Assembly (NCBI RefSeq): GCF_047511655.1
Contig: NC_133394.1
Coordinates: forward strand, 54,220,501-54,284,500
DNA from: Castor canadensis
Lineage: Eukaryota > Chordata > Mammalia > Rodentia > Castoridae
Length of the DNA stretch: 64,000 nucleotides
Reading direction: 5' to 3'
Part shown: one piece after another, positions 34,612-45,414 of the stretch
Position numbering within the stretch: the stretch's first letter is position 1
How the letters are laid out: each line of letters opens with the position of its first letter
Translations under genes and position numbers: made by a program
Notes under the pieces: model-generated
Database searches by the model: none
The model's input: the letters and a program-made list of their open reading frames with translations, nothing else
What the model was told of the DNA's origin: nothing

Positions 34612-34700
34612 ATTCATGAGAGGAGAGAGGAGACAGGGAGAGAGGGGAGAGAAGGAGGTGGGGAGGAGGGGGAGAGAGAGAGAGAGGGAGAGAGGATTAC
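34612..34700. repeat. GA-rich polypurine tract
   Basis: Nearly uninterrupted purines over about 80 bp, with GAGAGG and GGAGAG units ending in (GA)n. Mirror symmetry within it could allow triplex (H-DNA) folding. The 62-codon minus-strand frame is its low-complexity Ser/Leu/Pro translation. Confidence 0.9.
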
Positions 34701-35077
34701 AGTGCTTGCTTGCAAAGGATAGAACGTGATTTGGAGGCACTGGCACCAAAAGCTAGAACTTGGGGATCTAAGGCCAAGGCCAAGAATGGTGTGAGGGGTC
34801 TGTAGAGGCAGTTCATCGTGAAGAGGCCAGACATTCAGGAATCAGACAATAAGGTCAAGGCAAATTACTCATCAGTGAGACAAGCAAGAAAACAAGTTCT
34901 ACGAAAAAATGTGGATAGCAATTGCCAACTGTACCTGCTTGATGTAGTTAAACTAACTGCAGATGATATACTTTATGTTGTCATGTAGATTTTACAGTTA
35001 CTCTGAAAATGTAGCTATTTTGATGGCCCATTATTTTATCTGCTCTTTCAATTAATTTGAGGGAACATCCTGTCTTC
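34701..35077. other. Unique sequence, nothing recognised
   Basis: No supportable feature. Confidence 0.4.
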
Positions 35078-35145
35078 AAGTCATAATACCTTTACCAATT
35101 CTCAGTCTTTTGGCTAAGATCAAGTGTGAAGTCATAATACCTTTA
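35078..35145. repeat. 17-bp target-site duplication around the U2 fragment
   Basis: The two copies of 'aagtcataataccttta' (35078-35094, 35129-35145) are identical. Their preservation makes the insertion younger than the diverged MIR/L2 neighbours. Confidence 0.92.
35095..35128 (+). pseudogene. RNU2: U2 snRNA 5'-end fragment, tailless retrocopy
   Basis: 'ttctcagtcttttggctaag' plus 'atcaagtgtg' is the first ~35 nt of U2 snRNA, the part that includes the U6-pairing stem and the segment before the branch-point recognition region. About four to five changes separate it from the U2 sequence I remember. The base at 35094 may also belong to the U2 copy. The insert is flanked by a perfect 17-bp direct repeat, 'aagtcataataccttta', at 35078-35094 and 35129-35145. 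There is no A-tail and no U2 sequence beyond about nt 35, so it is a 3'-truncated, tailless insertion and not a gene. Confidence 0.85.
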
Positions 35146-37285
35146 GTTGTAAGATTCTACCAGCTCTAACTAGCAATTAGGATTATAATAATTTCTATAA
35201 CATTTATGAAATACTCAGGTTACAATCTGAGCTGAGAAATTGGAATGCTTTTATGAAATTTAATTACCAAAATCTCTGTATCCCATATGAGCCTACCTTT
35301 TAAGTAATTTACACAAGATTAAGGCAATATGTTTTCTTCCACAGTCAGAATATAAACATGATTACTAAAGATTTACAAATATTCCTGAATGACATATTTT
35401 AGTTCCATTCTCTAGCCATAAGTTAGCTTGACTTCAAAATCCTAAATTCTTAGTTCTGTCAATAGAAAGCACAATTTTTTCACCACAGACTTGCCAGGTT
35501 GCACAAGCCTTGTTAGGACGGGCAAGTAGCTTTCCTATCTAAGGAACACATACATGTGATAATTCTAGAATATGTTCTACCTGAAGCATCCTTTGCCCAG
35601 AACTTATAATTCACTTAACTTTCCAGATTCTGACCCAATATACTTTACCACTCTTGTTTAGCCACACATTGTACAAGAATTCAGGTCAGCCTTTCATTGA
35701 TCAAGATTACTAACAAACGGCAAGTAGACAAAATCAAGTCAGAGATTGACTATGATTCTTAATCCACAAGTTTTTCTCAAAACAAGTTACAATTTCCAAT
35801 AATTGTGTTTCACTGAGCTTGTCTGTGTATTTTCATGTCACTTTATTGGAATTGCTACACTCATGTTAATCTTGACCCTCTTCTCTTTGCTGTCTGCCTC
35901 AAACAATCAGAGCAACAAGTCAGAAAGCGTTTTTAGCCCAGACTGACGCCCTTGCTCCTCATCATATCTCCTTTGAAACTGGGGGATGTGGACCCACAGA
36001 AAGGTCCTGGGAATTGCATGGTTTCACTCAGGGCCTTGACTTTGCTGTACTTCTGCTGCTCATGCTCAGCAAGCTTAAGCTTCACCCAAGTGCCCACTCT
36101 GGGTTCTAAGAATGAGGCAGGAAATACTGCCCAAATCTGTTCACCTGGCCACTCCTTTTAGGAAGGAGAGAATAGGTAAGAAATTTTAGTGCCTTGTCTC
36201 AGAGCTCTGGGGAACAATGGTTTTTCTTACCTCTGCTTCTCATGGCTCATCCCAACATAGGATAATCAAATCTGACCCAGCATCCTCTTGAGTACTCTGG
36301 CCAGCTTACCCTTGAGTTCTCATTCCTGAGTTTCCTCTGTGACCTGACCCTGATTCAGTGTTTTGACTGGGTTTTCTATACTAACCAGCAAGTCAGACCT
36401 CCTGCCTCCCACAGAGAGTGCCCATGCCCGTTCCTGGAGTTTACGCAGACAGCACGCTAATTGTACTTACTGTCAGCTGAAGCCACTCCTGTGCTGAGAC
36501 CTTTCCCACTAAGGTTCTAGTAACTACTGGAAAAACAGTTGCTTCCTGATTTCTACTTGTTGTGGAACTACTTGCTAGCTTGAGAAAGGCATGTATATTT
36601 ATAAAAAGTTATCTTCTAATTGTAAACTTGTTTTTCTAAGCTTCACTTCACTGTTTTCCCCCATATGAACTCTAAGCTTGGATATATTCATTGGGACTGA
36701 CTTTGGTATAGCACTACATGTGAAGGTGTGACTTATTCATGGACTCTGAGGGTCTTTTATTGCCACTTAGAATCCCCAGAAGGTTTTTTATAGGTAACAA
36801 GGTGGAGGTGTTTCTTTGAAAGATCTTTAGACATCAAGAAAAGCAATCAGAATGAGAAAAGAATTCAGCTCTCCAAGGATTGCTGATCATGGCTGTGTGT
36901 GAGCACATGAGGACCAGAGAATATTCAGTTGCTGGATCTTGTTGCTCTCCACAGTGAACAGGGCAGAATCCCTGTGTTACTCTCCATAAAGGCAGCACAG
37001 ACAATTTTGTGAGAGACAGGAAGAGAGGATCCTGGGCAGGCAGGGCACTAGGTAGAATTTTGGGGTGTGTTTTCAGAATGAAGTAAAAAGGGCTCTAGAG
37101 CAGGTTGAGAGATTACAGAGCAAATGACAGGGGATCATTTTGTGTTAGTTTATGAGTCTTAGAAGTGGGGCTGTGGGCCATGAATTTAATACCCCCAAGT
37201 GTTTTACAAAAAATGCTTTGAAAAAAGACAAAAGTAGAATTAAATTTTAATGTTTAATAGTTGTGCATTTTATTATTTGATAGAA
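35146..37285. other. Unique sequence, no gene seen
   Basis: GC content rises somewhat at 35930-36540, with the 69-codon frame at 35952-36161. I find no splice-flanked conserved frame and no CpG island. Confidence 0.4.
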
Positions 37286-37289
37286 CTGT

Positions 37290-37440
37290 CAATTTTTGCC
37301 ATGTAGCAAATCACCATAAAATTTAGTGATATAATACAATGATCAAGATTTTAACTAACAATTCTGTGGATCACCAGTTAGAGTTGGAGGCAGTTCAGTT
37401 CTCAGCAGGACTAAAGGTGATTGGGCAAGCTGGCAGTTAA
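37290..37440. mobile_element. Ancient repeat related to the one at 22.86 kb
   Basis: 'gcaaatcaccataaaattta', 'gtgatataatacaatgatca' and 'acaattctgtggatcaccag' resemble the repeat seen at 22859-23040 (aaa-cttagtggcttaaaacaa then ttctgtgggtca). Family not named. Confidence 0.4.
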
Positions 37441-38300
37441 AGTTTTTCCAGGTTGTCTGGCTTTAATTAGGGGGAAAAGATGTGTGAGAGGCACCTGAGG
37501 GTGTGTCTTTCCTCTTGGTGGAAGAAACTGAAAAGTTGCATTGTTTCTCCACTCCTTGATTCTGACCTGTGTTGCAAAAAAAGTACAGCAAAAATGTACC
37601 ATTTCTGAGCCTACACCAGTTCTCATTCTCATATCCTTTCTCTCTTCTCTCCCCTTTTTTCTAGAACCCTGCCACCAGCTACTAATGAAATATCATTGAA
37701 CTATGAGTGACAATTTTGATAAGAATGCATGGTTTAAAACTGTCTATTTCAATAGAGAAATGTTGCTTCAATAATTTAAGGAAAGCTCACTATGTCTTAG
37801 GAAGCTATAAACTTGTCATCACTTTCACCCAACACCCATGAGGCACTGCATTTCTTAAGAAATGACAAATATTTGGGCTGTACCACTCTTGTTTTGATGA
37901 TTGCAGACTTAATGCTTTGCCTATCTGATAGAACCCAGGTTCCTTGTGGTGGCTGTCACTATGTGACTTATTGAATTGTATTAACTTTTGAATCAGGAGA
38001 TATTTCTACCATAAGCTGAAGAACTTCACACAGAGAGCACTTCTCTAAGAGCCTGAGGAAAATACTTCGAGTATTGTTAGAATATACAAATGACCCAGAG
38101 AGGGTGGAAGTAACAACCAAATAAGAGAATTCAGAACCCAACCCTGGGATGGGTCACAGGATTGCACACAAACCACAAGAGTTGCCCAAGATTGATGGTT
38201 GCAGGGCAGGCAATGAGTAGGATTCACCTAGCTTCTTGTTTAATTGGAAGACATCCGCACAGATGAGGGAAATGACAGAAAGATGCTTTTGTTTTCTTGA
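37441..38300. other. Unique sequence, nothing recognised
   Basis: No supportable feature. Confidence 0.4.
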
Positions 38301-38615
38301 GTACTGAGGTTTGAATACAGGGCCTTGAGCTTGCTAAGCAAGTGCTCTACCACTTGAGCTATGCAACCAGCCCTTTTTGCTTTAGTCATTTTTCAGGTAG
38401 GGTCTCATGCTTTTTGCACCAATTGGCCACAGATTGTGGCCTCCTACCTAAGCATAGCTGGGATTATAAGCTTGAGCCACCATACTCAGATTGTTCTTTG
38501 AGATAGGTTCTTGGTAACTTTTTTAGTGGGAGGGAAGGGCAGCCTGGAACCATGATTCTCCCACCTCCACCTTTCAAGTAGCTGAGATTACATATGTAAG
38601 CCACCATGCCCAGAA
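38301..38615 (-). mobile_element. Composite SINE, minus strand, with extra head unit
   Basis: The ID-like part ('gtactgaggtttgaatacag', 'gcaagtgctctaccacttga') is followed by a 7SL-like unit ending 'ataagcttgagccaccatac' (38466-38485). A second 7SL-like unit then ends 'gtaagccaccatgcccag' near 38612. It has the same two-head design as the forward copy at 8.4 kb. The 89-codon frame at 38464-38733 is largely SINE. Confidence 0.8.
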
Positions 38616-40298
38616 GAAAGATGCTTGAAAGAGAAATAGGCCAAGTCCAGATGGAATATATTTTTAGCCAACTATGGTTGAAATGTCTTGATAGTCCTAC
38701 ACTGAGATGAAGTAGGAAAAGATAAATTACCATGAATCCCTCAAGTTCAAGACAATGAAGGAAATATAGTTCCAGAAAATGTAGTGGAGTTTGAGAGTTG
38801 GAAATTTTTTATGTTTGCCATGGCTTCTGAAATCAGATCCAACAAACAAGAACCTGGTGATAGAAATGAGCAAGTTCCATAGTTCCAACTAACAAAGATA
38901 TCATCCATCATTTAACTTTCATCTCCATACCCTTTGGTCATCTGGCTCTCAGTATATACACTACATACATTAGCTTGTTTTTATCAGGATGAGATGGTCA
39001 CAGACAAAGGTTACTTACCCATGGCCATCTCTGAACTTTACCATGGATGGACAATAAAAAGACCACCTCCTTGGTAATGTTCTGCTTCTTGATCTGGGTG
39101 GGCATTGGTTTGTTCAGTTTTTGAAAAGCCATCAAACCACAGACTGACATGCACTTTCTAAACATTATGCATCTATCAAGATTTTAAAAGATTAAAAAGA
39201 TCACTTCCTTAAATGCTTCCAAAATTGAAATTCAGACACAGTCCTACATTTGTTTGACTGTACTACAAAGGGACATCTGATGGCATTTTGTAACTGTAAG
39301 ATGATATTTTCTAGAAAGATATTTCTAGAAAGAAATGCTCTGTTTCTCAGTACTATTGTCATATCCTAGAGCACACTCCTTTCCCAAATCCTAGGAATGG
39401 AAGAAGGAATCATGTAGACACTGCCCAGCTGAATCTAGAGAAGGCTCTACAGAGCAGTGGCATTGCCCAGGACAGAAGGAGGCTGGGGTTCCTGCTGGGT
39501 TGTTGCCAGAAGGACTCTGGGAGTGAGACAAATACTGTCTTCCTCATTACAGGGGAAAAAAAAGAGGAAGTTACTGTTGTAACTTCAACTGGTTGCTATA
39601 AAGGATAAATGAGATACTGTAAGGCTTTCCTCATTTCATTAGGACTTCCCCAGTACCATTCCACAATCATTTATCATGAGAATTGCAGTCACACCGAGAA
39701 CATTACTACTTTTTGTGGATTCTTCCTGGTAAATGACCCATTTCACAGACAGTAAGGTTCTAGCCATCTTCAATGGGCTAGGCTTCATTTCTTTCACTGA
39801 GACACCACACTACTTTGATTCACTTGGAATGTAGACATATTCAAGCAGAGTGATAGAGACTGAAGTGAATAAAAAGAGGCAAAGAGGTATCAGAAACAAT
39901 GAAATCTTTTATGTTTAGTTTTGGATTGACGTCTCACCCCAACTGACTTTAGAAATTCTTAATTTATTTATATAATAGTCATAATAATTACTGTATGAGA
40001 TATGAGCAATGTATAGGCTTCTGGGACTCGCAAACAGGACTTTCAATCCTGATTGTGAGGGCTGCTGGCTGAGACAAGGTCCCCTCATATGGGCACTTCA
40101 CTTCTTGGCAGGGCTAATATCAGGGATGTTTACCTACTCTTGTTCAGGCCTCCACTCTTATTGGCTAATGTCTGTGTTGAACCAGTTGTCAGATATTTTG
40201 AATACAGACCTTTGGCTCAGTGAACTTCGCTTTTCTCACTGGTAATAGGGGGAGAGGGACACTTTATTTGTCAGTTACTGTAAAAAAATAAATAAGAT
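38616..40298. other. Unique sequence; paired HSE-like palindromes
   Basis: No gene seen. 'tttctagaaaga' occurs twice, 14 bp apart (39308-39319 and 39322-39333), each holding the palindrome TTCTAGAA. Confidence 0.45.
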
Positions 40299-40460
40299 AA
40301 TACAGTGTTTTTCAAACTTTAATGTTCACCAATGACATTCATTCTCATATTTGAAGATCTTGTTAAAATGCAAATTTTGATTCATTAAGTCTGGGGTAGG
40401 GCCAGAGGATCTACGTGTCTAACAAGTCTCCTGATAATGCCAATACTGTTGGTCCAAGAC
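40299..40460 (+). mobile_element. MER5-type hAT DNA transposon fossil
   Basis: 'cagtgtttttcaaactttaa', 'atcttgttaaaatgcaaatt', 'taagtctggggtagggccag' and 'tctaacaagtctcctgataa' track the MER5A consensus (cagtggttctcaaactttag ... taggtctggggtggggcc ... aacaagttcccaggtgatgc) from its 5' terminus almost to the end. It is a non-autonomous hAT-Charlie remnant, immobile for tens of millions of years. Confidence 0.85.
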
Positions 40461-43400
40461 CTTATTTCATATAGAAGAAGATAATATTTGTAAAGCCTCA
40501 GGAACATAAATGATTATCAGAAATAATTGTTAAACATTATTCTCAGTGATCATGTATGTGAGTTACTCCCATTTATATTTCATTATGATGCAGTACAATG
40601 ATGTTATTAAATTGTATGAACTACCTTATCATAAACTTGACTTTATTCCAGCAAATGACTCTGTCTGTATTATACATTTGTATATTTATAATTTTAAAAC
40701 CCAGAGAGAATGATCTTGAGATCTTGATTTTATAGCCTTCTTTATTCTGTGTCCATTGCAGTGAAGACTGTAGCCTATTGGATTGTGTGAAGTGTTCTTA
40801 GTCACTCAATTAGACATATTAGTTACTGTTAATTGCACTGAGTAGCAAAATATTATGCCTCGTCTGATAGCAGTTATATGTATAGTAAAGGAATGCATCA
40901 ACTTTTCTGGAAATGGGTGTTCTGTCTGGAAATGGAGAAGTTGCTTCTCTATTTTTTTCTTTCCATATAATAATAGTTTTATACTGCTTAGATTTTATAT
41001 AATTCCTATGTGTGACATTTATCATTTAAAAACTGAAGGAAAAGTATTATTTTAGGTCTTTGTAAAGATCTAAACTCCGGCATCTTTGTAAAATAGAATT
41101 TTCTTTAGATGAAGTGCTTCCACTTAATGTCAGATGTTTTCATAGTGTAGTGATATACAAAAAGACACAGTCTTTTTTGATGCCTAATTACTCATTACTG
41201 GTAAATTAGATATTCAGGTATATCACTTTTAAATTTTTCATACCTTGGTTTAATATCTGAAAAAGTTAATATAATTCCACAAGTAGAATCAACTCAGGGT
41301 ATATACACAGTGTAAGTGTCATATTTAGGGGATATTTTTCTCTCCAGCTGCATAATGAACTTTAAAACGATTTCCTGCCATAAAACCAAATGAAAATGTG
41401 ATGCAATACCAAATGACAGACTCTTTGATGTGGATATGGAGGTATTGTTTATACCAATCTCATTTTTAGATAAAGGAACTAAGACATCCAGAAGTAAAAT
41501 AGATCTTCTATGTAATGAAGCTGTTAGAATACATGCCATTGGAGAATAATGTACTGACTTAAATTAAACTTCTATAAATAGATTCTCTCCTTGTTATATA
41601 AAATTGCTTCCAATATAAGGTTTGAATTTATTTTGTGACTTTCAACATACTGAAGGTAAAATTTTACATTTATTATGTTATCTTCTGTGCCTTTTGGGAG
41701 AAAACAGTGAGTCCTCTCTCAACTTCAGCTTAGTAAATGACTTTATCTTAAAATATACATAAACTTAATCACTTTAGCAACTATTTTTACAGTTCTAAAG
41801 TTCCTGTCTATTCCCAAGTGCATGAACCCCACCACACTATCAATTTGGAGTTAAGATCTAAACATCATATGAAAACAAGTGACTGTAAATTAGGGTCATA
41901 AAAGGTGGTTAGAAATCACAGCTTAAGATTAGTGGTTGTTTTTTTCTTTCAGTTTTTAAATTGAAAAATATCCCTTCAAGTAGGATATGTAAAACTTCTA
42001 ATACCCAGTTCTCCATTTCTACATAAATGGAGGATGTGTAGTTATACAGTGTTGGTCTTATCAGATTCAGTCCAAAATGCCTCATTTCTATTGATGCTCT
42101 TTGGGTGGTAATCCCTATAAGAGAGGAATAATCAAAGGAAAATTTGATGTTGAAAACAGGTATTGTTCTTGAAGTTGAATGAGAAAGTCTATTCATGTGT
42201 ATTGAAAACAGGAAAGGACACAGTTATGGTGTGGGTAAAAGTCAAAGGGGTTGAGTGTCAGAGAGTTCTCTTGGAACTTTCTCTACTGTCAGCACCTGGA
42301 ATTGCCTTCTGAAGCTCACAATGTCTTTTGGGCTTGGCTTGCAGTGATAACTGGACTTTGGTTCCAAACAGCTGCATTTCTGATTTATCTACATCCCTGG
42401 TTCATCTCCATCCTTTCATCCTTTCTAGAAATGAAATTTATGCCCATCTCCTATCCCAATTGTTTGTGTGATATATCCACTTTTTTGGCAGAATTTTGCA
42501 GAGCAAAGTTGATTCCAGAAAGCAGAACTGTGATATTTTGATGGCTTAAATGATGTGCTCTTTAGTTCTAGTCCAGTGTGGGTTGGAGTTTTTTTTTTTT
42601 TTTAAGCACACATGCACAGTAATGGGAGAGAACCCAGCAAAAATGCATTGAACTACACTTTTCTTTAAAATAATTGTCATCAAATATTGGAATCAGCTAG
42701 GCATATTTCTAGTTATGGAAACCTGAATCTGAAAGGAAAAAATATGCCATTCTTTTTATGAAGCAGAAAGCTCCCAATTAAACTCAGTTTATTCCTAGCA
42801 AACTGAACTAGGACAGAGTGGAGCACAAGCCCATAATATTACCTTTCTAGTTTGATATCCAGTCCAGCTGGAAATCCTGGCACAGCTATCTCTGTCCTTT
42901 AAGTAATATTATAGATGATGTCCTGAAGTTGTATTGGGAATATACTTTCTGGTCTGAATCTCTCATAGAAACCATAGGACCAAAGTTTGGCAAGAGCCTT
43001 TAGCCTTCCTCACAAAAGACTCCTAAGGGTTGTCAATGTCCCTAATCCTGAAAAGTTTAGGACCAATGGACAGAATCTCTACTGACAACTGAAGAAACTG
43101 CATTTATGTTAGAAAAACACTGCTAGGTTGGCTTTACCACACTTTTTAAAGAATCCTTATGGTGGTGAAGACTTTGAAAGTAAATTCCTTAACTGTGGTA
43201 GCCACATTTTTTGTCTCTACTCAACTTCTCCTTCTTATCCATGATTGGGAATTTGAGTGTTAGAAGGCAGAGAAGGAAAGGCACTGAGTCTGTGGCAGAG
43301 AGGGCGAGAAGAGGGTGCTTGGAATCTCATCAGAGAGCAGTCATGCCTGCCTTCTACTCACATCTATGGACAGCCTACACACCAGGCACATACTGAGGTC

Positions 43401-45039
43401 TGTGGCACTCATTATTGAGTGACACAGTTAGCTCGTATTTGGAGATAGTCTGGGTTTGCCCTTTCTTAAGCCTAAAGCTTGGAAATTTCCTTACCTTAGA
43501 CATTTCAGTTCTTGTACAAGATAAAAGAAGAAATGCAAATTTCTAATACAACAGATTTATTTTTCCAAAGGTCATTTTAAATGGCCTAGTCTTACTTCAC
43601 CAGTCTCATTATTTTTCCTTTTCCCCACTTTCTTGCTGACACTCTTGCCCTCAAGAGACGTGAATTTAATTTCGGACCAATCATTATAGGCACTAATCTT
43701 CAAGTTTTATTAAAAATTTTTAACTCATTTCCTTGTTTTTCCCTGAAGACAAATCACTAAACAAAATGTTCATTTGTGACTAGTCAAGATCATTTAGCTG
43801 GCAAGTGACCAACTTATGCTTCAGTTGATGTTCAGTGGCTTAGATATAAGAAGTGAAATAGTAACTTATAGACCAGTAATGCCTTTATTTCATGGTGGCA
43901 TTCTGTATAGGGTCCAGCTCCCTTTTTCAGTTAGAATGGTGGGCAGTACTGATAACAAGTTTTATAGATATGCTCCTTCCCACAGAAGCATTTCCATGAA
44001 GTATCTTGTTCCATTTTTCAGTGGCAAGCATCACCATCCCCACCATCCTTCCAAAAGTTTTTAATGGACATAGCCTTCCTGCTTAGATTGACAGACTCTG
44101 AAATATGCTCCTGTGCTTCCCTACACGCTTTAATTTATGTGACCATCCAATAAAGGGATACATGGCTTGAGACGCAGTGGTCCTTCAGTGTACTTCAGGA
44201 ATTCTTCGTTTTAGTAAGAGATTTCACTTCATGCATTTGCATAGCACTCTAATGTTAACAGTGCCTGCAGAGAAGAAAGACATCAGTTAGAGCTAAAGAC
44301 TCCAGTCTCTAAGGATGGTTTACTTTTGACCTTCTTGCTGTTGACTGAGGAATTTCTCCTCTCTCTTTTGATATCACACTAAAAGAGCACATTCTTGTGA
44401 AACATTAATTGTTTTTCTTACATGGAAAGAAACTAACAGGGTAAATGTCATTTTGTGTTAGTACAAAGGTTTCTTTTTAAAAGACATTTAGAATGCTTTA
44501 GGAGATCTTGAAACAATAGTGTTTTCATCAGATGTGTTTAATAACTTGGGGTAAGGACAGACACTTTATTTCCTAAGCTCTGTTTTTGTCCTTTTTTGGG
44601 AGAGGTTGGGGACTACATGTGCAAGCCACACTGTACTATGGACTATTTTTTATTTTGAAAATACTGAAAAACATAAGGAAAAAATATAGCAAACACACAT
44701 GACTTTACCACTCAGGATTGATATTTATAAAATTTTGTGATTTAAAGAAATGTTGATGCTCTCTTTGTGATCACTTAATTTTCCATAGCATGTTTGTAGA
44801 CGTGAAATCATGGAAGTGGGACATTGTACTCATGGTGTCAGTCTGCCTATCTAATAAGTAACAGTGCCTGTTGTGATGAGAGCTAGAGTGCAGCAAACAA
44901 ACGCTAGCCCCACACTCTCTTGCAGCATATTGTCATCATGCTATTTGCCACCACTTATCTAGTCTCACTATATCTAACTGAAGAATGAATACTGCATCTG
45001 TATGTGAAGATGATATAATGAAATGCACTGAAAACAGTT
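40461..45039. other. Long unique stretch, no gene seen
   Basis: This 4.6-kb interval has no named repeat apart from a T16-type run near 42588-42603 and a faint SINE-like scrap near 44610-44640. Frames of up to 96 codons (42251-42541 plus, 41909-42196 minus) show no family resemblance. It is the longest repeat-poor stretch in the window. Confidence 0.45.
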
Positions 45040-45414
45040 CAATAATAGGAACAGGGCAATAGGGAAAGAGTTAGTAAAGGGAGGTGTTAATCTGATTAAA
45101 GTATGATATACACAGGTGTAGTAAACCTCCCTGAACAATCAAAAAAGGGAAGGATAAGAAGGTAAAACAGGTCCTCTCCAGGAGTGACAGGGGGGAGAGT
45201 AAATGGAGAAAGTAAAAGAGGGCGAACATATTTGTATATGTATGTGAAAACAGAAAAATGAAACCTGTTGAAATTGTTCCAAGAAGCAGGGGAAGGGATG
45301 AGGAAGAATGATGGAGGGGTGAATCTAAGTAAGGTACATTGTAAGCACATATGTAAATGTCACAGTGAATCTCCTGTGTGCAAGTAATTATGCTAATGAA
45401 AATGTTTTTAAAAA
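45040..45414 (+). mobile_element. L1 3' UTR, plus strand
   Basis: 'gggaggtgttaatctgatta', 'gacaggggggagagtaaatg', 'aggtacattgtaagcacata', 'tgtaaatgtcacagtgaatc' and 'agtaattatgctaatgaaaa' match the L1 3' UTR type seen in reverse at 8.8, 20.6 and 56.6 kb. The G-rich tract is partly kept. Confidence 0.65.
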
